From Oscillospiraceae bacterium (GTDB lineage: Bacteria; Bacillota; Clostridia; Oscillospirales; Oscillospiraceae): a stretch of 56,763 nucleotides of DNA. The notes beneath the pieces were generated by a model that ran no database searches, had not been told where the DNA came from, and saw only the letters and a list, made by a program, of their open reading frames with translations. Both the position numbers and the translations under genes were made by a program. The stretch lies in NCBI GenBank assembly GCA_017461445.1, contig JAFTXW010000026.1, positions 1 through 56,763 on the forward strand. The letters run 5' to 3'. Below, one piece after another: positions 17,889 to 26,971 of this stretch (positions within the stretch are counted from its first letter, which is position 1; every line of letters begins with the position of its first letter).

Positions 17889-19145
17889 TCAGTTACGGCG
17901 CAGGGCTTCGATGGGGTTCAGGTTTGCCGCCTGGGTTGCGGGCAGCAGGCCGAAGATCACACCGATGAGGGTGGAGAATACCACGCTGATCAGGATGGCC
18001 GTCACATCAATGGCTACGGGTATCTGCATCATAGCCGATATCAGCTGGGCAAGGCCGATGCCGCTGACCACACCGATGATGCCGCCCAGACTGGTCAGCA
18101 CCGCCGCCTCCGTCAGGAATTGCAGCAGAATGCGCTTTTTCTTCGCGCCGATGGCCTTTTTCAGACCGATCTCCGCGGTACGCTCGGTAACGGAAACCAG
18201 CATGATGTTCATAACGCCGATGCCGCCCACCAGCAGGGAGATACCCGCGATCCAGATCAACTGCATGTTGGTGGATTCGGACATGCTCTGCAGCTGCTGG
18301 GCCTGTTCCAGCATATCCTGGCTGCGGTAGTCAAAATCGCTGTTGTCGGGATCCACGATCTGGGTCTGGGTCAGCAGGTCTGCCGCAGCCTGGCCCGCGC
18401 TGGCCATCACATCGGTGTTCGCCACCTTGATGGCTACATTCTGGGGCTCGTCAAACTGGTAGGCCGTGGGCCACACCGCGGAAGGCATGTAAATGGAGCC
18501 GGAGGAGGTATCCGCATAGAGGTAGTAATCGTTCAGGGAATTGATGGTTGGGGCAAATTCCTCGGAAAGGGCCACCACGCCCACCACGGTGAACACATCC
18601 CCCTGGATCTCCACAGACTGCCCCAAGGGTGACTCCCCTCCAAAGAGGTTCGTGACAGCGGTGCTGTCCACCAGGATTACCTTGCGGAAGTTTTCATAAT
18701 CAGACTGGGTAAAGCCCCGACCGGATTTCACCTGATAGCCGTAGACGCTTAAATAGTTTTCATCGATGCCGTAGATCTCACCGCTGAACTCTGTGTTCTT
18801 ATAGTAGACCATGTTGGCATAGCTGCGGGAATTGTACAGAGAGACCTTCTCCACGCCGCTGATGTCCTCCAGCTCCTGCCGGGTCTCCTCGGTAATGACC
18901 CGGACGCCGCTGGGGATGCTGCTCCAGCTCATGTCATAGGCATAGCCGCCCTGGTTCAGCTGCACCGTCACCACATTGTTGCCCGCGCCGATCAGGTTCT
19001 CCTTGATCTGCTCATTGGTGCCCTTGATGGTGGAGACGATGGTGATGATGGCCGCGATGCCGATGATGATGCCAAGCATCGTCAGCACACTGCGGAGCTT
19101 GTGGCTCCAAATGCCCTGGAAGGCAAGCCGGATATTTTCAATCAT
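17889..19145 (-). CDS. MacB-type ABC exporter, permease
   Basis: The 418-residue permease has the MacB layout: one N-terminal helix (SVLTMLGIIIGIAAIITI), a large extracytoplasmic MacB_PCD domain (about residues 45-270), and three C-terminal helices of the FtsX domain including AEIGLKKAIGAKKKRILLQF and a final NPIEALR motif. It lacks a fused ATPase, which is the separate gene at 20977-21690. It is the last of four minus-strand genes (adaptor, ATPase, adaptor, permease), 15 bp after the second adaptor. Relatives export peptides, antibiotics or lipids; the substrate here is unknown. Confidence 0.93.
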   Translation of the reverse strand: MIENIRLAFQGIWSHKLRSVLTMLGIIIGIAAIITIVSTIKGTNEQIKENLIGAGNNVVTVQLNQGGYAYDMSWSSIPSGVRVITEETRQELEDISGVEKVSLYNSRSYANMVYYKNTEFSGEIYGIDENYLSVYGYQVKSGRGFTQSDYENFRKVILVDSTAVTNLFGGESPLGQSVEIQGDVFTVVGVVALSEEFAPTINSLNDYYLYADTSSGSIYMPSAVWPTAYQFDEPQNVAIKVANTDVMASAGQAAADLLTQTQIVDPDNSDFDYRSQDMLEQAQQLQSMSESTNMQLIWIAGISLLVGGIGVMNIMLVSVTERTAEIGLKKAIGAKKKRILLQFLTEAAVLTSLGGIIGVVSGIGLAQLISAMMQIPVAIDVTAILISVVFSTLIGVIFGLLPATQAANLNPIEALRRN

Positions 19146-19160
19146 AGATTACCCTCCTTC

Positions 19161-20990
19161 TCAGCCGTAAAGGTTGCTCATGTCGCCCTCGACAGCTGCC
19201 ACGCCGGGCTTCACGTTCTTGCCGTAGGGGAAAGCCACCAGATCCTCGGGGCTCAGTCCCTCCACGATCTCGGTATAGCTGCCCCACAGGGATTTGCCGG
19301 TCTTGACGAACCGCTGCTCCAGCTTTCCGTTCTCACCCAGCACATACACATAGCTCTGACCGTTCTCGGTACGCAGGAAGGGATTCTGCAGGTACACGCC
19401 ATTTTCCGCCGTGGAAGCAGAGTACATAACGCTGACATAACGGCCCTCCTGCAGGTCGGCACTGCCGTCCACAAAGACATGGAAGGGATAGTAGGAGGCA
19501 GTGGGATTGCCCATGCCGCTCCAATAGCCGTCATTGGTGGGGAAATCCCCCAGGGAGGACACGGTGCCCGTATAGGTCATGCCGGTGTTCCAGTCGTTGA
19601 CCGTCACCTCCATGCCGATCTGCATATTGTCCTTTTCCAGCTCGCTGACGAAGCCCTCCACGTAGAACCCGCCGCCGCCGGAAACCTTCAGGATGGGCTG
19701 CATGGTCATCCTGGCCTCTTCCTCCGTCAGGACAGAGACCACCTCGCCGTCGATCTCGGCGTACACATTGCCGTCATCCATTTCGGTCTGCATGATCTTG
19801 TATTCCGCCTCGGCCATCTTCACCTGGAATTCCAGATCCTTGATGGTCTTCTCCTGCTCGGAGCGCATCTCGGCGATCTGGGCGGCGGTAAAGCCGCTGC
19901 CGTAGTCGATCTCGGGAGTCTCTTCCGCTTCGTCCCCGTCGGGGATCATGTGGTCAGCGATGGTAATGTCCACAAATTTGAAGGAGAAATCATTGTCGCC
20001 GGTGCGGGTGACCTTCATACCCTGCCACAGCGTCCGTCCGCCCAGAGACATGTTGCCCTGGGTGGCCTTGATGACCACATAGAAGCTGTCCACATCGATG
20101 TACTCCGGCTCCGTTTCTTCGGGCTGGGTCTGCTCGGGTTCGGTGCCTTCGGGCTGAGTTTCTTCGGGTTTGGATTCCTCGGGCTGGGTCTCCTGGGGTT
20201 CGGTCTCCTCCGGCTCCGTTGCCTGGGGCTCAGTCTCCTGAGGCTGGGTCTCGGGAGGTACCGTTTCCTGGGCCTGGGTCTCAGCGGGTGCCGTTTCCTG
20301 AGGCTGGGTGTCCTCCGCCACGGCAGATGCGCTGGAAGCTTCCTTCCGTGCGTTGGCGTTCTGGAATTCCTCGGCCTTCTGACGGATGGCCTCGAACAGG
20401 TCGTCGGATAGGGAAGCATCACTGCGGATCCAGCAGATCAGAGCCTTTTCCTTGGTGCTGCCGTCGTAGGCCTTCTGGGTGGATATCTGGTAATTGCCTT
20501 TCAGGGCAGTGCCCAGATTTTCGTCCTCCTCGGCTTCCTCGTCCACCTGGGGGATCACCATGGGCTTCATGCTGTTGATCTGCCGCAGCCGGTCCTTGGC
20601 GTCCTCCAGCCGCAGCTTTACCTTTTCCACATCCAGCCGCTTCCGCTCCAATGCCAGGTCATTGAGGGTGGTGTCGAAGGACATCAGCAGATCGCCCTTC
20701 TTCACCGCATCTCCTGCCTGCACCAGAATTTCCGTAACGGTCTGGGTGTCGGTAAGATAAATGGTCTGAATTTTATCGGTGGTGACGGGGCCGTAGCTTT
20801 CCTGAGAATCGCCCCAGTATTCGGTCATGCCCACATAATTGAAGGGGTAAACATAAACCGGCTCCGCGCTGTTATGCCCCGCATAATACCAGATGCCGCA
20901 GCCGATGGCCGCCACCAGCACCAGCGCGGTGACGGAGATCACCAGTTTCTTCTTTGTTTTCCAGAACGCTTTCAAATCAGGCTTCTTCAC
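19161..20990 (-). CDS. HlyD/MacA-like adaptor with Thr/Glu/Pro/Gln insert
   Basis: This 609-residue membrane-fusion adaptor has one N-terminal transmembrane helix (KKLVISVTALVLVAAIGCGIW), a lipoyl/barrel half (EILVQAGDAVKKGDLLMSFD), a helical hairpin, the second lipoyl half (MDDGNVYAEIDGEVVSV) and C-terminal barrel domains. The hairpin is interrupted by about 70 residues of ETQPQE/TEPEE-like repeats (near residues 230-300) and by a globular insert. I place the start at GTG 20990, with GGGAGG 8 nt upstream, 14 bp inside the end of the ATPase gene; earlier in-frame ATGs fall within the ATPase. It is the longer of two adaptors in the operon. MacA-type adaptors normally link MacB to an outer membrane channel, so its role in a single-membrane cell is not obvious. 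Confidence 0.88.
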   Translation of the reverse strand: MKKPDLKAFWKTKKKLVISVTALVLVAAIGCGIWYYAGHNSAEPVYVYPFNYVGMTEYWGDSQESYGPVTTDKIQTIYLTDTQTVTEILVQAGDAVKKGDLLMSFDTTLNDLALERKRLDVEKVKLRLEDAKDRLRQINSMKPMVIPQVDEEAEEDENLGTALKGNYQISTQKAYDGSTKEKALICWIRSDASLSDDLFEAIRQKAEEFQNANARKEASSASAVAEDTQPQETAPAETQAQETVPPETQPQETEPQATEPEETEPQETQPEESKPEETQPEGTEPEQTQPEETEPEYIDVDSFYVVIKATQGNMSLGGRTLWQGMKVTRTGDNDFSFKFVDITIADHMIPDGDEAEETPEIDYGSGFTAAQIAEMRSEQEKTIKDLEFQVKMAEAEYKIMQTEMDDGNVYAEIDGEVVSVLTEEEARMTMQPILKVSGGGGFYVEGFVSELEKDNMQIGMEVTVNDWNTGMTYTGTVSSLGDFPTNDGYWSGMGNPTASYYPFHVFVDGSADLQEGRYVSVMYSASTAENGVYLQNPFLRTENGQSYVYVLGENGKLEQRFVKTGKSLWGSYTEIVEGLSPEDLVAFPYGKNVKPGVAAVEGDMSNLYG

Positions 20991-21690
20991 TGTCGCCGCC
21001 TCCCTTCTCGGGTTCTTCATCGCCGGTACGCAGCTCGCCGTCCAGAATGTGGTAGATCTTGTCGGCGCATTCGGCAATGCTCTGCTCGTGGGTGATCATA
21101 ATGATGGTCATGCCCTCATTGCTCAGCTGGCGGAAGATCTCCATGATCTGATTGCCGGACTTGGTATCCAGCGCGCCGGTGGGCTCGTCCGCCAGCAGCA
21201 GGTCAGGCTTGCCCACCATGGCCCGGGCAATGGCCACACGCTGGCACTGGCCGCCGGACAGCTGGTTGGGCAGGAAGTTCATCCGGTCCTCCAGCCCCAC
21301 GGACTTCAGGGCCTCCGCCGCCCGCTCCCGCCGCTCCGCCAGGGGCACGCCTGCATACAGCAGCGGCAATGCCACATTGTCCAGCGCATCCATTTTGGGC
21401 ATCAGGTGGAAATGCTGGAACACGAAGCCAATGTGTTTGTTGCGGATCTCCGCCATGGCATCGTCGTTCAGGTCTTTCAGATTCTTTCCGTCCAGCTCAT
21501 ATGTACCGGAGGTAGGCACGTCCAGGCAGCCCACCAGATTCATCAGGGTAGTCTTGCCGGAACCGGAGGGGCCCATAATGGCAAGGTATTCCCCCCGCTC
21601 CACCGTCAGGTTGATGTTTTTCAGGACCCGCACAGGCTCCTTGCCCTGCTGGTAGTCCTTGCAGATATCGGTCAGCTTTAGAATGGCCAT
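20977..21690 (-). CDS. MacB-type ABC exporter, ATPase
   Basis: The 237-residue LolD/MacB-family ATPase has Walker A IMGPSGSGKTTLMN, Q-loop IGFVFQHFHLMPKMDALDN, signature [15 protein letters not shown], Walker B LLLADEPTGALDTKSG and ITHEQSIAECAD. The start ATG at 21690 overlaps the upstream adaptor's stop as TAATG, with GAGGTGG just before it, so it is translationally coupled. Its end overlaps the start of the second adaptor. It should pair with the permease at 17889-19145. Confidence 0.94.
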   Translation of the reverse strand: MAILKLTDICKDYQQGKEPVRVLKNINLTVERGEYLAIMGPSGSGKTTLMNLVGCLDVPTSGTYELDGKNLKDLNDDAMAEIRNKHIGFVFQHFHLMPKMDALDNVALPLLYAGVPLAERRERAAEALKSVGLEDRMNFLPNQLSGGQCQRVAIARAMVGKPDLLLADEPTGALDTKSGNQIMEIFRQLSNEGMTIIMITHEQSIAECADKIYHILDGELRTGDEEPEKGGGDSEEA

Positions 21691-22865
21691 TATTCCACCT
21701 CGCCTTCCGCCGCTTCCTCCTCCACAATGTTTTCGTGGGTGGTGGGAGCTCCCTCGACGCACAGCTCCGCATCCGGGAAGGCAATATAATCCTCCTCGGT
21801 CAGGCCGTCGGTGATCTCGTAGGTATCCAGCATAAAGTTGTACTCGCCCACAGTCACATCCTTTTTGACCAGCTTGCCCCGGCTCTCGGCCCAGACATAG
21901 GCGGTGCCGTCCTCGTTGAAGCAGATAAACGCACTGCTGATGCTGGGACCAGTGGTCTCTCCTTCCTCAGTTTCCAGCTGCAGATACACATGCTGGCCCA
22001 GGATCAGGCCCTGGGTGTCATCCAGCTCCACATAGAAGGGGTACTTGCTGGAGGAGGTCATTTCATCGGAAGAGGAACCGTAGTAGTACATGCTGTTGTC
22101 ATTGCCCTGGGTGGGATTTTCGTAGTCAACCAGGGTGACGGTGCCGCTCCAGCTGACGGTGCTGTCGGTGCGGGACAGGATGGTCATACGGCTGCCCTCC
22201 ATGATGCCGCCCCGCTGCAGCTCGCCCAGGGTGCCCTTGACCCGGTAGGAGCCTGCCTGCTGGATGGTGATGTAAGGCAGAGGGTTGCCGTAGTTGTCCA
22301 TACCGCTTTCGCTGATGGACTGGATGCGCCCGGTAACAGGAGACACCACCGTGGCATTTTCCAGAATGCTCTCGGATTTGGCCACTTCGGCCTCCTTAGT
22401 ATTCAGATTCAGCTCCGCTTCCTTCAGATCCACCTGCATGGACTGGATCTCGATGGTGAACTGCAGCTTATCGGCAGTTCCCACCCAGTTGCGCTCCTTT
22501 TCCAGCTGGGCAATCTGTTCCTTGTAGTTTTCGATGGTAGCCTGCAGCTGCTCCAGCTCCAGCCGCTGCTTGTCCAGGGTCAACTGCAGCTCATCGGTGT
22601 CGTAGGAGAACAGCGCATCCCCCTCCTTCACGTCGTCGCCTTCCCGCACCAGCAGCTCCGCGATGGTCCGGTCGCCGTCCTTCTGGACTTCGGCCACGTT
22701 TTCCGACACCACGATGCCGGCAAACCGGTCGCCGGGCGCGATACCGCCCAGGGCAGCCAGGTCCTTGACAGACTGGACATACACCGCCCCCTCGCTGCTG
22801 CAAGCCGCAAGGCTCAGAGCCATGCACAGAACCACTGCCAAGCTTATCCATTTTTTCAGTTTCAT
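21690..22865 (-). CDS. HlyD/MacA-like adaptor lipoprotein
   Basis: This 391-residue adaptor is the first gene of the exporter operon. It begins with a lipoprotein signal (MKLKKWISLAVVLCMALSLAAC), followed by a lipoyl half (ELLVREGDDVKEGDALFSYD), a coiled-coil hairpin (about residues 95-165), a second lipoyl half (TVVSPVTGRIQSI) and beta-barrel domains. ATG 22865 follows GGAGG by 8 nt. It is separately evolved from the longer, transmembrane-anchored adaptor downstream, so one ATPase/permease pair comes with two adaptors. Promoter at 22912-22940. Confidence 0.9.
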   Translation of the reverse strand: MKLKKWISLAVVLCMALSLAACSSEGAVYVQSVKDLAALGGIAPGDRFAGIVVSENVAEVQKDGDRTIAELLVREGDDVKEGDALFSYDTDELQLTLDKQRLELEQLQATIENYKEQIAQLEKERNWVGTADKLQFTIEIQSMQVDLKEAELNLNTKEAEVAKSESILENATVVSPVTGRIQSISESGMDNYGNPLPYITIQQAGSYRVKGTLGELQRGGIMEGSRMTILSRTDSTVSWSGTVTLVDYENPTQGNDNSMYYYGSSSDEMTSSSKYPFYVELDDTQGLILGQHVYLQLETEEGETTGPSISSAFICFNEDGTAYVWAESRGKLVKKDVTVGEYNFMLDTYEITDGLTEEDYIAFPDAELCVEGAPTTHENIVEEEAAEGEVE

Positions 22866-22911
22866 AGACTTGTCCTCCAATGGGTAAATTTGTTCTTTTT
22901 CTATAAATAAC

Positions 22912-22940
22912 ATAATAATATGGCCGCCCCAAAAAATCAA
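22912..22940 (-). promoter_or_regulatory. Sigma-A promoter of the exporter operon
   Basis: On the minus strand TTGATT (22940-22935), a 17-bp spacer and TATTAT (22917-22912), about 47 bp before the first adaptor's ATG. Confidence 0.7.
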
Positions 22941-22990
22941 CCTGCCACAGTTTAAGCTTTCCTTAATTTTCCCTGATTCAGAAACCGCAG

Positions 22991-23027
22991 CAATGTATGG
23001 TGGATGTCATGACACCGCCATACATTG
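22991..23027. promoter_or_regulatory. Long palindrome between divergent promoters
   Basis: CAATGTATGGTGG and CCGCCATACATTG (13 bp, one G-T mismatch) flank TGTCATGACA, itself a palindrome. It lies between the divergent exporter and sbcD promoters, 15 bp before the sbcD -35 box. It may be an operator; no gene runs into it, so a terminator role is unlikely. Confidence 0.55.
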
Positions 23028-23042
23028 TTTTGCTTCAGAAAG

Positions 23043-23071
23043 TTTACAATCCTCCACGGATTTGCTATAAT
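23043..23071 (+). promoter_or_regulatory. Sigma-A promoter of sbcDC
   Basis: TTTACA (23043-23048), a 17-bp spacer and TATAAT (23066-23071), 30 bp before the sbcD ATG. Confidence 0.85.
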
Positions 23072-23101
23072 AAATGTACTGTACCAAAAGGGGGACTTTT
23101 C

Positions 23102-24235
23102 ATGAAGCTGATCCACACCTCTGACTGGCATTTCGGCATGAGCATCGGCACCGGCAGCTATGCCGCCGACCAGCGGCATTTCCTTTCTCAATTATACGAC
23201 CTTATCAGGGCGGAAAGTGTCGAAGCTATGCTGCTCTGCGGCGATGTTTATGACAGCAGCGTTGCCAACGCCGAGGCCATTGGGTTATACAACGAAGCCG
23301 TCACCACCCTCTGCCGGGATCTTGGGGTAACGCTGATCGTCATTGCGGGCAACCACGACAGTGCCCCCCGGCTTTCTTCCTGCCGGGAGCTGCTGAAATC
23401 CGCCGGGCTGTACGTCACCGGACGGCTGGAACGGGAAATGGCACCTGTGCTGCTGGACGGCGGTAAGGTGGCCGTTTATTCCCTGCCCTTCTTCGGCCGG
23501 GAGGAGGTCACCGCCCTGTTCCCGGAAGAGAAGGAAAATATCCGCTCCCAGGAGACCGCTATGCTCACCGTCTGTAACCACATCCGGGATGGCCTGGATA
23601 AGTCCCGCTTCAACATCGTCCTGTCCCACAGTCTCATTGTCAACGCGGAAATCTCCGAATCCGACCGATCCGCCCGGGTGGGCTTTGCCACCGCCGTATC
23701 CAAGGATGTATTCGAGGGCTTCGACTATGTGGCTCTGGGCCATATCCACAAGCCCCAGGCCATCGCCCCCCACATCCGCTACTGCGGCAGCCCTCTGAAA
23801 TATTCCTTCGGCAGCGAAGAAAATCAGGAAAAGGGCGTTGTGCTCATCGATACGGACACCGCCGGGCAGCGGTTCATCCCCTTCCCTCCCCTCCATGACC
23901 GCAAAAGTGCGGAAGGTACTTACGACGAGCTGATTGCCAGAGAAGACCTGCAAAATGACTATCTCCGTCTGCGGGTGACGGACCGCTACGCGGGCCTGGA
24001 GCTGATCGCCGACCTACGGGAGAAATTCCCCCACCTTTTGGAGGTCTACGGCAAGGGCCTGACGGGATGCGAAACCGCTTCCGCCCTGTCCGTAGAAGAA
24101 TTGCAGCGGCTGGATGAAAATGATATTATGGAAAAATTTATGGCAGAGAATTTCCAGTATTCCCCTACCCCGGAGCAAAAACAGCTGTTCCGGGAGGTGC
24201 TGGAATGGAGCTGGAAGGAGGGTGATCTGGGATGA
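23102..24235 (+). CDS. sbcD: Exonuclease SbcD (Mre11-like nuclease)
   Basis: This 377-residue metallophosphoesterase subunit of the SbcCD complex cleaves DNA hairpins and ends in an ATP-dependent manner. Phosphoesterase motifs are complete: TSDWHFG, LLCGDVYDS, VIAGNHDS, VLSHSLI and LGHIHKPQ. The start is ATG 23102 with AGGGGGA upstream, giving the standard MKLIHTSDWH beginning; the frame is open further upstream but across the promoter. The stop overlaps sbcC by 4 bp (ATGA). Confidence 0.95.
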   Translation: MKLIHTSDWHFGMSIGTGSYAADQRHFLSQLYDLIRAESVEAMLLCGDVYDSSVANAEAIGLYNEAVTTLCRDLGVTLIVIAGNHDSAPRLSSCRELLKSAGLYVTGRLEREMAPVLLDGGKVAVYSLPFFGREEVTALFPEEKENIRSQETAMLTVCNHIRDGLDKSRFNIVLSHSLIVNAEISESDRSARVGFATAVSKDVFEGFDYVALGHIHKPQAIAPHIRYCGSPLKYSFGSEENQEKGVVLIDTDTAGQRFIPFPPLHDRKSAEGTYDELIAREDLQNDYLRLRVTDRYAGLELIADLREKFPHLLEVYGKGLTGCETASALSVEELQRLDENDIMEKFMAENFQYSPTPEQKQLFREVLEWSWKEGDLG

Positions 24236-26883
24236 AGCCGGTATCCGTACGCTTTCAATGCTTCGGCCCCTACATGGCGGAGCAGTATATCGATTTTGAA
24301 GAATTGCAGAAAAACGGCCTGTTTCTCATCTGCGGCGAGACCGGCGCGGGCAAGACCACCATTTTGGATGCCATGTGCTACGCCCTTTACGGCAAATCCA
24401 GCGGCGGTCTCCGGGGAGACCTCTCCGTCATGCGCTGCAAGCTGGCGGAGAAGGACGATGTGACCCATGTGGAATTCATTTTCGACTGCAATGGCAGGCG
24501 GTACAAATTCACCCGCAGCCTGAAATACGGCCGTAAAAAGCTAAACGACAGCCACAACTGTCTGGTTCTCGAAGGGGAGGAATTTGTCCCCATCTTTGAA
24601 AATCCCAAGGCCACCGTGGTCAACGCCAAGGCACAGGAGCTGATTGGCCTGACCTATGACCAGTTCCGCCAGGTCATCATCCTGCCCCAGGGGCAATTCG
24701 AGCGGCTGCTGGTGTCGGATTCCGCCGAGAAGGAAAAGATTCTGGTGAGCCTGTTCCACGCCGACCGCTGGCAGCGCATCGCGGAGGAGCTGTACCGCCG
24801 GGTTGCGGAACAGGATAATGAATTGAAACAGGAAAAGTTGCAAATATCCGCAAAATTGAAAGAATACGGCTGTGAAAAGCTGGAACAGCTGATTGAGAAA
24901 AAATCCGCCCAGGCGGAAGCCGCCGCCGGTCTCAAGATCCAGCTGACCACTGCGGAGGAAGCTCTTACCACCTGCCGAAAGCGCAGCGACGAGGCCATTT
25001 TGGATAACCGTGCCTTTGAGGAGCTGGCCCGGACAGAGACAGCCCTGCGCACCCTGGAAGGGGAAGCAGCCCATTATGATGCGGAAGAGATCCTGCTGAA
25101 AAACGCCGACGCGGCGGAGACCATCCGCCCGGCGCATCTAGCCTTCCGGGATGCAAAAGCAAATAAGCTGCGGGCCGAGGGGCTCGTGACCCAGGCGGAA
25201 GCCGCCCTGATCCAGGCACAGACCGCTCTTTCAAAGGCAGAAAGCGGACAAGCCGAGCACGAAGCAAACCGTCCCGCCTATGAAGCAGGCAAGCAGAAAA
25301 AGGCTCTGCTGGAAACCTCCCGGGAGCTGTACCGCTCCCTGAAAGAGAAGGAACAGGCGGCCAAATCCGCCAAAAAGGCCCTTTCTGCTGCCAAAAAGGA
25401 GCAGGAAACGGCTGAAACACAGTATTCCCTCCGGGACAAGGCATGGCAGCGGGCCCTCCGCGCCCAGAAGCAGTCCATTGAGGATTACCAAACCGCCCTG
25501 ACCGCCTACCTCAGGGACATCGGCAGCACTCTGGCCCAGGAGCTGGAGCCGGGACAGCCCTGCCCTGTCTGCGGCAGCCGGGAGCACCCCTCCCCCGCCC
25601 AGCCTACGGAAGATCATGTAACAAAAGAAGCTGTGGACAAAAAGAAAGCCGCCATGAACGCTGCCAATACCGCCGAAGCCGATGCCATGGGCCAGCGGGA
25701 CACAGCTGAAAAGGCCCGCACCAAAGCAGCCGAAACCTGCAATCACGCTGCCCAGGCAGAAGCTGTTGCCCGGACAGAATACGAAAACGCCCTGTCCCGC
25801 CGTATAGAAGGCATTGAAACAGAAAAACAGCTGGAACAGGAGATCACCGCTCTGAAAGAATCCGCAAACACCTTCGAGCAGGCAGATACCCAACTGCGCA
25901 AGGCCCTGGAAGCGGCAAAAGCCGATGCCATCACCGCCCAGGGCCGTCTGGATGCCGCCCGAGAATCCCTTACTGCCGCCCAGACCCACTATACCGCGCA
26001 GTCGGCGGACTGGGAACAGGCTCTGGCGGATTCCGGCCTCGCCACCGAAGAAGCCTTCCGCAATGCCGATCTGACCCCCGAAGAAAAACAACAACGCCGC
26101 ACGGCCCTTATTGGCTACCGCAAGGATCTGGCCCAGACACGGCAGCAGCTTGCGGAGCGGCAAGCCGCCCTGGAAGGCCGCACCGCTCCCGACATGGAAG
26201 CCCTCCGCCGGGCCATGCTGGACGCGGAAACTGCCCACAAGCAGCTGTCCCGTCAGCAGATTTTGGCAGTGAATACTCTGGAAACCATGGAATCCGACGC
26301 AAAAAATCTGGAAAAGCGTCTGCACAAATACGAACAGCGGCGCACCACCGTGGATGCAGACCTGGACTTTGCCAACCGGCTCCGGGGCCGCTCCGGTGTC
26401 AGCCTACAGCGATACGTTCTCGGCGTTATGTTAACTTCAATCACCACCGAAGCCAACCGCTTGCTGGCAAACGTCTACGGCGGACGCTACCAGTTGTACC
26501 GCACCAATGAGATCGCAGGCTCCGGCCACAAGGGCGGCCTGGAGCTGGAGGTCTACGACAGCCAGACCAACGCCCGCCGCAGCGTCACCACCCTCTCCGG
26601 CGGCGAAAAATTCCTGGTAGCCCTGAGTCTTGCCATCGGCCTGTCCACGGTAGTGCAGGCCCAAGGGGACGGTATCCGCCTGGAAGCCATGTTCGTGGAC
26701 GAGGGCTTCGGTTCCCTGGACGCGGAAGCGGTAAACGATGCGTTGGAAGTGCTGCAGGGCATCCAGCGCAGTTCCGGCATCGTGGGCATCATCTCCCATG
26801 TGGAGACCCTGGCTGAAATCATTCCCACCCGCATTGAGATCCGCAAGGGAAAGAACGGAAGCCAGTGCCATATCAGAAGCTGA
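24232..26883 (+). CDS. sbcC: Exonuclease SbcC (Rad50-like ATPase)
   Basis: The 883-residue SMC-like ATPase partner of SbcD has Walker A CGETGAGKTTILDAM near residue 40, the Q-loop ILPQGQFERLL, two long coiled-coil arms rich in Ala/Glu, the zinc-hook CPVC (PGQPCPVCGSREHP, near residue 443) between the arms, and the C-terminal signature LSGGEKFLVALSLAIGLS with Walker B MFVDEGFGSLD. It is somewhat shorter than the E. coli protein (about 1050), reflecting shorter arms. ATG 24232 overlaps the sbcD stop. Confidence 0.95.
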   Translation: MKPVSVRFQCFGPYMAEQYIDFEELQKNGLFLICGETGAGKTTILDAMCYALYGKSSGGLRGDLSVMRCKLAEKDDVTHVEFIFDCNGRRYKFTRSLKYGRKKLNDSHNCLVLEGEEFVPIFENPKATVVNAKAQELIGLTYDQFRQVIILPQGQFERLLVSDSAEKEKILVSLFHADRWQRIAEELYRRVAEQDNELKQEKLQISAKLKEYGCEKLEQLIEKKSAQAEAAAGLKIQLTTAEEALTTCRKRSDEAILDNRAFEELARTETALRTLEGEAAHYDAEEILLKNADAAETIRPAHLAFRDAKANKLRAEGLVTQAEAALIQAQTALSKAESGQAEHEANRPAYEAGKQKKALLETSRELYRSLKEKEQAAKSAKKALSAAKKEQETAETQYSLRDKAWQRALRAQKQSIEDYQTALTAYLRDIGSTLAQELEPGQPCPVCGSREHPSPAQPTEDHVTKEAVDKKKAAMNAANTAEADAMGQRDTAEKARTKAAETCNHAAQAEAVARTEYENALSRRIEGIETEKQLEQEITALKESANTFEQADTQLRKALEAAKADAITAQGRLDAARESLTAAQTHYTAQSADWEQALADSGLATEEAFRNADLTPEEKQQRRTALIGYRKDLAQTRQQLAERQAALEGRTAPDMEALRRAMLDAETAHKQLSRQQILAVNTLETMESDAKNLEKRLHKYEQRRTTVDADLDFANRLRGRSGVSLQRYVLGVMLTSITTEANRLLANVYGGRYQLYRTNEIAGSGHKGGLELEVYDSQTNARRSVTTLSGGEKFLVALSLAIGLSTVVQAQGDGIRLEAMFVDEGFGSLDAEAVNDALEVLQGIQRSSGIVGIISHVETLAEIIPTRIEIRKGKNGSQCHIRS

Positions 26884-26900
26884 GTTGGAAATATCTTAAT

Positions 26901-26929
26901 TTGACAACCCCTGCCACCGGCTGTATAAT
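26901..26929 (+). promoter_or_regulatory. Sigma-A promoter of the glycosidase/Lgt-like operon
   Basis: TTGACA (26901-26906), a 17-bp spacer and TATAAT (26924-26929): both boxes are perfect consensus. It lies 17 bp after the sbcC stop and 42 bp before the next ATG. Confidence 0.92.
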
Positions 26930-26971
26930 TGACCCCAGAATGTGCAATTTTGCAGAAAAAAGGAGCAGTCC

